From: Candidatus Zixiibacteriota bacterium
GTDB lineage: Bacteria; Zixibacteria; MSB-5A5; GN15; FEB-12
DNA length: 64,000 nucleotides
NCBI GenBank assembly: GCA_040756055.1
Contig: JBFLZR010000006.1
Coordinates: forward strand, 124,001-188,000
Reading direction: 5' to 3'
Numbering within the stretch: the first letter of the stretch is position 1; each line of letters opens with the position of its first letter. Made by a program: the position numbers and the translations under genes. The notes under the pieces were generated by a model. It saw nothing but the letters and a program-made list of their open reading frames with translations, did not search any database and was not told the origin of the DNA. Positions 58,782 through 64,000 of this stretch are shown in pieces.

Positions 58782-60311
58782 TCAAGGACTGACGCGCCCG
58801 AAACTATCTGTTTTTATAACGTAGAGGTCACAAAGATCTTCCGAAAAACTCATTGTTCTTCCGACAATGACAAACCCGCCGTCGGGTGTGCAGACAATGT
58901 CCTGACCTTCCTCAAGTTCGGTTCCGCCGAAGGTGTTTTGCCACAGCACTGTCCCGGTTTCATCTGTTTTCACAAGGTACGCATCGGCGTTCCCAGCGCC
59001 AAAGGAGTACGTATAACCTGCAATAGCAAACCCGCCATCCGGAGTCAGTACAACTGATCGCACCAGATCATCGGAGTTTCCGCCGAAAGTGTTCCAGTGA
59101 ATCTGATTTCCAACGTTGTCAGTGATCACTATGAAACCTTCCCAACCTCCCGTCGACACGTACGATTGTCCGGCAATAGCATACCCGCCACCGGCCCTTT
59201 CGCATATCGACATACCAAGATCTCCTCCGCTCCCGCCATAGGTTTTCTGCTGAATCACATTTCCATCGGCATCTATAAGGAGCAGAAATGCATCGGCGGA
59301 TCCAGTACACCAGGCGCCCATCTCACCTGTAATCGCGTAAACACCATCCGAAGATGCGATGATTGACGTCCCGCGGGATCCGGGATATGTCTTGTGCCAC
59401 AACAAGTCTCCGTTGGAATCAGTTCGAATGAGACAAACTCCCTGGTTGCCATCAACATATGAATCGGTCGATCCTACTACAAGGAAGCCCCCGTCCGGTA
59501 AGCCGACGACGTCGTACGCAGAAGCGGCATTGATGCCTTCGAACACCTTCTGCCATAGCAGGTTTCCCTCAGCGTCGAGTCTGAGCAGGTCAAAGTCGAA
59601 GAGCATGAGCGTGCCGTCCAACGTCCGCAGACCGCCCACAATCGCGCAGCCACCATCGGAGAGTGAGACCACCGATCTACCCCAGAACGAACCACCGGCA
59701 TTGTAGTATCTGTTCCAAACGAGGGAGCCGTCATCGGCTATCTTGGCCAGCCTACATCCGCCGTGAGAAACAAGGGTGAGGTATCCGCCGTCGGGGGTGC
59801 ACAACACCTCCTGACCGTCCTCATAGCCTCCGAGATTGTAACTCATTGTCCACGTGCGCTGCTTGCCGATGCCTATCCTGAGCGTATCACCTGTCTGTTG
59901 GTGGCCGTCGGACACAGTGACGACCATTTCAGCTGTGGCATCCTCACCAGGTGCTGTCCACAGCACCGAACATGAGTCGGTGCGATCAAGAGTGCCGCAG
60001 TCCACCTGCCAGGTGGTTGAGATAGCGTCGCCATCGGAATCGCTCGAGACACACGTAAAACAAAGTGTGCTTGAGGTCGGAACGGAAAAGTAGTCCGAAT
60101 GGGAGAAGACCACAGAATCAAATTTTACAGTTACGGCGTCTATCTTTGGAGGGAGATTTTGCTGGACGACTGTGCCGTCATCAGGTAGAGTATCGCTATC
60201 GGTGAAATGGTTGGGAGAGACAGGTTCGTTCTTGCTCCCACAAGATAGGACTATCATGGCCGCGAGTATCGACGTCGCAACCAGTACTGTGCGGGTCTTT
60301 CGCCATATCAT
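58782..60311 (-). CDS. Beta-propeller repeat lipoprotein
   Basis: A 509-residue lipoprotein. Start ATG 60311 follows AGGAGGG; its lipobox is AMIVLSC (cysteine near residue 24). An Ig-like or cadherin-like segment comes first (PPKIDAVTVKFDSVVFS, SSDSDGDAISTTWQV), then about seven repeats of the form PDGGFxIVGxT with xTDExGxxLWxxTFGG, the delta-60-like propeller type. Conserved small cysteines occur near the N-terminal domain. It is paralogous to the next gene. The probable role is binding or structural at the cell surface; the true function is unknown. Confidence 0.78.
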   Translation of the reverse strand: MIWRKTRTVLVATSILAAMIVLSCGSKNEPVSPNHFTDSDTLPDDGTVVQQNLPPKIDAVTVKFDSVVFSHSDYFSVPTSSTLCFTCVSSDSDGDAISTTWQVDCGTLDRTDSCSVLWTAPGEDATAEMVVTVSDGHQQTGDTLRIGIGKQRTWTMSYNLGGYEDGQEVLCTPDGGYLTLVSHGGCRLAKIADDGSLVWNRYYNAGGSFWGRSVVSLSDGGCAIVGGLRTLDGTLMLFDFDLLRLDAEGNLLWQKVFEGINAASAYDVVGLPDGGFLVVGSTDSYVDGNQGVCLIRTDSNGDLLWHKTYPGSRGTSIIASSDGVYAITGEMGAWCTGSADAFLLLIDADGNVIQQKTYGGSGGDLGMSICERAGGGYAIAGQSYVSTGGWEGFIVITDNVGNQIHWNTFGGNSDDLVRSVVLTPDGGFAIAGYTYSFGAGNADAYLVKTDETGTVLWQNTFGGTELEEGQDIVCTPDGGFVIVGRTMSFSEDLCDLYVIKTDSFGRVSP

Positions 60312-60436
60312 TGATTTAACCCTCCTACTCAATCGATTGGTTTCTAAATGTTTTACGCCTCTGGTGCGCAAAAGTCTAAACGTATCACTTAGGAACGTTA
60401 AATTGTCGGCATTAAACCGGACAATTTGTCCCGCAT

Positions 60437-61648
60437 TTACTCTCTAAACAGAATGCCATTCGCGTCGATTTTCATGACGAAGGCGTCATAGCCTGATTCC
60501 GGCAGATACACACTTCCAGCTATCGTCATCCCACCATCGGAGCAAGGTACAACCGCTTCGCCGTATATTCTGTTGTCAAGCGCGAAACTCTGTTTCCACA
60601 ATACGGTGCCGTTGCCAGAGGTCCTGATCACATGTGTATACCGGGGGAGACCGTCGCTGTAATCATCGGTAGTGCCGACAAGCGCAAGACCGCCGTCAGA
60701 CAGGACTGAGACTTTGCCACAAAGATCATCGTCGCCGACATCAATTACCTCATCCCAGAGCACGTTGGCGGCGGCGTCAATTTTCATGAGGTATATGTCA
60801 CGAAATTCCTCATAGGTAGTCTGGTCGAAATATCGGGACCTTCCAAGAATTACAAAGCCACCGTCCCCGGTGGATGCGATGTCGAAGCAGCCCAAGCCGG
60901 TCTCCGTATTAATGAGTTTCTCGTAAATCAGTTCGCCCGTCGAGTTCACTCTCAAGACATAGTACTGCTGCGCATAGTCCCATGTTGATGCACTGTGGCC
61001 GATAAGCATCAGGTCGTTGTCGGGGGCCAGGGCGATCGCATTCGCCCAGGCGTAGTCGGAATTTCCGAGAGATTTCTGCCAGACCAGTTTCCCATCGCTA
61101 TCAACTTTGAACAACAGGATGCTACGTGTTGTACCGGCATCGCAATTTCCGGTAGCCACAAACCCACCATCGGCTGTCTCAACGACATCTACAGCCTCAT
61201 CAAAGCCGTCGCCAGCGATTCTGTTCTCCCAGATGAGATTGCCTTCATTATCGACCTTGAAAATGTAAGTGTCTCCCACCGCTGTGTCGGAAGTCTGACT
61301 GTGACCGACCGCGACAAATCCGCCGTCGGATGTCGCCGTGACAGCGTTGGCCCAATCGTAATAGTTTCCCCCGATTAATCTCTGCCACACCACATCGCCA
61401 CTGCCGTCGACTTTGGCCACAAAAGCATCCCGCAGTATCGCCGGGTAATTATCCGTTCGCCCCACAATGACAAAGCCGCCGTCATTGGCAGCCGCGATGT
61501 CGGTAGCGTAATCCATCCCTTCGGTGCCAACATTGGTGTACCAGGTTACCTGATCTGATACAACCGGGTTGTCACCACAACCCGAAACGATACCGAGCAC
61601 CCAAATGGACACTGTTATGTGAATTATGTACTTACGGAATTGTGTCAT
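60437..61648 (-). CDS. Beta-propeller repeat lipoprotein, paralogue
   Basis: A 403-residue lipoprotein with lipobox GIVSGC (residue 24). It lacks the Ig-like segment of its neighbour and goes directly to the repeats (for example DGGFVIVGRTDNYPAILRDAFVAKVDGSGDVVWQRLIGG and DGGFVAVGHSQTSDTAVGDTYIFKVDNEGNLIWEN), about seven in number. AAGGAGGG precedes ATG 61648. Both lie in the same direction with a 125-base spacer, so a duplication followed by loss or gain of the N-terminal domain is likely. Confidence 0.78.
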   Translation of the reverse strand: MTQFRKYIIHITVSIWVLGIVSGCGDNPVVSDQVTWYTNVGTEGMDYATDIAAANDGGFVIVGRTDNYPAILRDAFVAKVDGSGDVVWQRLIGGNYYDWANAVTATSDGGFVAVGHSQTSDTAVGDTYIFKVDNEGNLIWENRIAGDGFDEAVDVVETADGGFVATGNCDAGTTRSILLFKVDSDGKLVWQKSLGNSDYAWANAIALAPDNDLMLIGHSASTWDYAQQYYVLRVNSTGELIYEKLINTETGLGCFDIASTGDGGFVILGRSRYFDQTTYEEFRDIYLMKIDAAANVLWDEVIDVGDDDLCGKVSVLSDGGLALVGTTDDYSDGLPRYTHVIRTSGNGTVLWKQSFALDNRIYGEAVVPCSDGGMTIAGSVYLPESGYDAFVMKIDANGILFRE

Positions 61649-61717
61649 GTTCTATCCCTCCTTGTTAAGTGGCTGCTTGAAATTTCACTATGTGTGACAA
61701 TCGCAGATGCTATTTCA

Positions 61718-61746
61718 AAAATAAGGTCATTCGGGTTTCCTGTCAA
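61718..61746 (-). promoter_or_regulatory. Sigma70-type promoter of the lipoprotein genes
   Basis: On the minus strand TTGACA (61746-61741) and TATTTT (61723-61718) are 17 bases apart. The leader to ATG 61648 is about 65 bases. Confidence 0.6.
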
Positions 61747-61847
61747 AGAATTTGGTCCTTCCCTGAGCGTAAATACACCCTTCCTCAATTAATAGTAGAC
61801 AGGCCTACCCATCTCCCGATTTTTTTTGTTTTTTGATAAAAAAAGTT

Positions 61848-61876
61848 TTGACACGGCCGATTTGTTGACTTATAGT
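61848..61876 (+). promoter_or_regulatory. Strong sigma70 promoter of the ABC exporter leader
   Basis: TTGACA (61848-61853) and TATAGT (61871-61876) with exactly 17 bases between, one change from consensus overall. It drives a leader of about 265 bases before ATG 62148. Confidence 0.8.
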
Positions 61877-61949
61877 GGAACAACTATACGCCGTGTACGT
61901 AAATGAACTTTTGAGTAACCAAAACCCGTAAGGAGAGAATGCTGATTTC

Positions 61950-62027
61950 ATGAATAAGTTCTATGTGACAATTCAGGTATCCCCCCTCGGGAAGTTACGC
62001 GGCGGAGGCAGTGTATCGAATAAGTGA
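61950..62027 (+). CDS. Leader peptide ORF of the ABC exporter operon, 25 codons
   Basis: ATG 61950 to TGA 62025-62027 encodes MNKFYVTIQVSPLGKLRGGGSVSNK after stop removal (25 residues). AGGAGAGA (61931-61938) is 11 bases upstream; a five-codon ORF ATG 61939 to TGA 61951-61953 overlaps it as ATGA and could couple translation. The codons RGG (61998-62006) lie on the antiterminator arm. Similar leader peptides, such as BmrB of Bacillus subtilis, control ABC exporter pairs by attenuation. Whether translated is untested. Confidence 0.5.
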   Translation: MNKFYVTIQVSPLGKLRGGGSVSNK

Positions 62028-62060
62028 TGTTATTCACATATAAAGACTTAGCCCGCCGCG
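61998..62060 (+). promoter_or_regulatory. Antiterminator pairing of the exporter leader
   Basis: CGCGGCGG (61998-62005), inside the leader ORF, is the exact complement of CCGCCGCG (62053-62060), which is the 5' arm of the following terminator. If this pair forms, the terminator cannot. A ribosome at the leader ORF would cover the first arm and permit termination; ribosome absence or stalling upstream would allow antitermination. Confidence 0.5.
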
Positions 62061-62086
62061 ACCAGAAGGTTCGGCGGGTTTTTTTT
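62050..62086 (+). terminator. Intrinsic terminator in the exporter leader
   Basis: AGCCCGCCG (62050-62058) pairs with CGGCGGGTT (62072-62080) around a 13-base loop, with T8 (62079-62086). It lies 62 bases before ATG 62148, so it must be passed for the exporter genes to be expressed. Confidence 0.9.
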
Positions 62087-62147
62087 ATGGTGCGTCCGTC
62101 CGAGCCTGTAGTCGGCACCGTAAACCATAAAGGCAAGGACTGATAAG

Positions 62148-63947
62148 ATGTCTGCGGATTTATACGAACACGAAAAGATAAGTGACCGGGAGAAAGATAT
62201 AAGCTCCCGCAAGGCTTTTGCCCGACTTCTGCCCCTATTGAAAGAACACAAGGGTGGTCTCATACTGTGCTTGTTCCTTTTGGCCGGTGCCACTCTGCTG
62301 TCACTATACTGGCCGATTCTGCTTCGGCGAGCCCTCGATGTAAACATCGCCAACGGCGATCTCAAGGGTTTGCTGTACACCGTTGCCGGGATAGGACTGA
62401 TCCAGATAGTGACCATAATCATCCAGTACACCATGAGGGTGAAACTGGAGATTATCGGGCAGGATGTAATGCTGTTGCTGAAGCGCAAGCTGTACCATCA
62501 CATTTTGTCGCTCGATGTATCCTATTTCGACAAGAACCCGGTGGGCCGATTGATGGCCAGGGTGGAGTCGGATACCGAGGCGCTGCGCATGCTGTTCACC
62601 AACACGGTTGTCATGCTGGTAGGCGACGCCATATTGTTGGTTGGAATATACAGCGTCCTTTTCTACACGGAATGGCGTCTGGCGCTGCCGCTGTTTGTGA
62701 CGGTGCCAATAATCGGCACTATGGTATGGTTCTTCCATCGGAAAACGACCCCACGCTTTCTGGATGTGCGTAAGAAGATGGCCGAGGTCACGGCATCGCT
62801 GACGGAATTTCTGCACGGTATGTCGATTATACAGATATTCCATCGTGGAACCTATGCCCGGTATAAAGTCTTTAAGGCGAACGAGGCGAAGTTCAAAGAT
62901 GATGTCTATGTAAACCTGGGTGTCATTGCTTTCTTTAACTCGGCCTTTCTGCTTGAATATGTGAAATTAGGCATGGTGCTTATACTGGGACCGATTTTCG
63001 GTATCACCTATGGTTCGATTCTGATGTTTATCGTCTATATCTGGCGGTCGTTCGAACCGATCTGGCGGACCTCCGAGCAGTTATCGACCATCCAAAAGGC
63101 GATTGCCGGTTCGAAACGGATTTTCGCGCTTTTGTCGCAGGAATCAAGACTGCCGCAGCCCGAAAAGCCGGTCGCATGGAAGAAGCTTGAAAAAGGCATC
63201 AAATTCGAGAACGTATCGTTTTCATATAACGACGACGGCAATTATGCCCTTAAGGATGCTACTTTTGAAATACCGGTCGGTAAGCGGGTAGCTCTGGTCG
63301 GTGTAACCGGAGGCGGCAAATCGACCGTGATTTCGCTGCTTTTGAGGTTCTATGACCCTCAGAAGGGGAAGATCACAGTTGATGGAATCGATATCCGGGA
63401 TATGTCGATAGATGAGCTTCGTTCGAGACTGGCGCTGGTGCTTCAGGATATAGTCCTGTTCCCCGGCGATGTTGCTTCGAACATTTCGCTCGAATCCGAA
63501 TTGATCGGCGCGGCTGCCGTCGAAGCAGCGGCTCAGACGGTGGAAGCGGACCGATTTATCCGGATGCTGCCATCGGCATATTCGACCGAGGTGTCCGAAA
63601 AGGGCTCCAATTTCAGCCGGGGTGAAAGACAGCTGTTGTCATTCGCGCGGGCTCTGGCCTTCAATCCGGATGTACTGATTCTGGATGAGGCTACCAGCTC
63701 GGTCGATCCTGAAACGGAACGGACCATCCAGCAGTCGCTGAAGAAACTGATGGAGGGTCGGACCTCGCTGATTATCGCGCACCGTCTCTCGACTATTCTC
63801 GATGTTGACCAGATTCTCGTGATCAGGCGCGGCGAGATTATAGAGAGGGGGACGCACACGGAACTGATTCTGCAGAACGGCTACTACTCAAAGCTGTTCC
63901 ACCTTCAGTTCAAGAACAAAAACGGAGTATTAGCAAATGCTGGATAA
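62148..63947 (+). CDS. Type I ABC exporter half-transporter, first of a pair
   Basis: A 599-residue membrane protein. Six helices occupy residues about 35-320 (FDKNPVGRLMARVESDTEALR marks the coupling loop). The nucleotide-binding part has Walker A GVTGGGKSTV, the Q-loop LVLQDIVLFPG, a signature NFSRGERQLLSFARAL in which LSGGQ is degenerate, Walker B DVLILDEATSSVD and the H-loop IIAHRLST. This is like YheH/BmrD-type subunits of heterodimeric multidrug exporters, where one subunit has an impaired site. The second subunit begins at 63937 with an 11-base overlap. The substrate is unknown. Attenuated leader upstream. Confidence 0.92.
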   Translation: MSADLYEHEKISDREKDISSRKAFARLLPLLKEHKGGLILCLFLLAGATLLSLYWPILLRRALDVNIANGDLKGLLYTVAGIGLIQIVTIIIQYTMRVKLEIIGQDVMLLLKRKLYHHILSLDVSYFDKNPVGRLMARVESDTEALRMLFTNTVVMLVGDAILLVGIYSVLFYTEWRLALPLFVTVPIIGTMVWFFHRKTTPRFLDVRKKMAEVTASLTEFLHGMSIIQIFHRGTYARYKVFKANEAKFKDDVYVNLGVIAFFNSAFLLEYVKLGMVLILGPIFGITYGSILMFIVYIWRSFEPIWRTSEQLSTIQKAIAGSKRIFALLSQESRLPQPEKPVAWKKLEKGIKFENVSFSYNDDGNYALKDATFEIPVGKRVALVGVTGGGKSTVISLLLRFYDPQKGKITVDGIDIRDMSIDELRSRLALVLQDIVLFPGDVASNISLESELIGAAAVEAAAQTVEADRFIRMLPSAYSTEVSEKGSNFSRGERQLLSFARALAFNPDVLILDEATSSVDPETERTIQQSLKKLMEGRTSLIIAHRLSTILDVDQILVIRRGEIIERGTHTELILQNGYYSKLFHLQFKNKNGVLANAG

Positions 63948-64000
63948 AATAAAATGGTTCTGGAGATATTATCGGCGGTATCCATACGTGCTGCTGGTGC
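63937..64000 (+). CDS. ABC exporter, second half-transporter, N-terminal fragment
   Basis: Starts at ATG 63937, 11 bases before the end of the previous gene, and runs off the window. The 21 residues visible (MLDKIKWFWRYYRRYPYVLLV) have basic N-terminus then the beginning of a hydrophobic helix, as in ABC exporter partners. GGAG lies ten bases before the start. The rest cannot be read. Confidence 0.75.
   Translation, partial: MLDKIKWFWRYYRRYPYVLLV

Noticed and set aside
1-64000. tRNA or rRNA genes
   Set aside because: All intergenic stretches were scanned for CCA ends, TψC arms and rRNA blocks by eye; none convincing was seen. A covariance search would be decisive.

Overview
The window is bacterial DNA of roughly 50-55% G+C by eye, densely packed with genes in short directional operons. 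No rRNA, tRNA or CRISPR array was seen. Abundant multiheme c-type cytochromes, an imuA-imuB-dnaE2 mutasome, a full hypABCDEF-type hydrogenase maturation set, archease/RtcB, exported AmmeMemoRadiSam proteins and PEP-synthase-like ATP-grasp proteins together suggest an anaerobic or facultative Gram-negative bacterium of an uncultured lineage. The FCB-related candidate phyla such as Zixibacteria would fit. That placement is an inference from gene content and is not demonstrated.

Layout. 1-11394 is a redox region. It opens with a porin-cytochrome-like operon (the end of one cytochrome, a 12+ heme cytochrome, a beta-barrel, two CsgG-like lipoproteins, an NHL-repeat protein). A hexaheme cytochrome follows, then a leftward set of a multiheme cytochrome, a heme-bearing barrel and a heptaheme cytochrome. 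11833-18363 carries a possible micro-ORF, glutamate dehydrogenase and two overlapping PEP/pyruvate-binding (ATP-grasp) proteins, the second with GAF-like and nucleotidyltransferase ends. 18371-25364 (leftward) has a phosphoesterase, dnaE2, imuB and imuA. 25393-28323 holds an IS110-family element and about 1.7 kb of palindromic repeat mosaic. 28324-36774 holds exported AmmeMemoRadiSam A/B/S proteins, two DUF362 proteins, a spermidine-synthase-like membrane protein and a polyferredoxin. 36874-43570 has an MFS transporter, SixA, a deacetylase, archease-RtcB, a small membrane protein and a flavin reductase. 43788-46266 is a pterin operon (FolE, a triple PTPS-domain protein, an SDR). It is followed by hisC (leftward), a six-PAS histidine kinase with its sigma54 response regulator, the hyp operon, two beta-propeller lipoproteins (leftward) and the start of a heterodimeric ABC exporter.

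Regulation and integration. An 18-bp palindrome close to TTGTGAA-N4-TTCACAA (Rex-like or CRP/FNR-like) occurs before the hexaheme cytochrome, before the leftward cytochrome operon and in the glutamate dehydrogenase promoter, which suggests one redox regulon. The ABC exporter is preceded by a strong promoter, a 25-codon leader ORF, an intrinsic terminator and an exactly complementary antiterminator arm, the architecture of a ribosome-mediated attenuator. Palindromic repeats that fill the intergenic space around the mutasome also occur in frame inside imuB. The most novel items are the imuB repeat invasion, the attenuator, the triple PTPS protein, the exported AmmeMemoRadiSam set, the GAF/ATP-grasp/nucleotidyltransferase fusion and the shared cytochrome operator.
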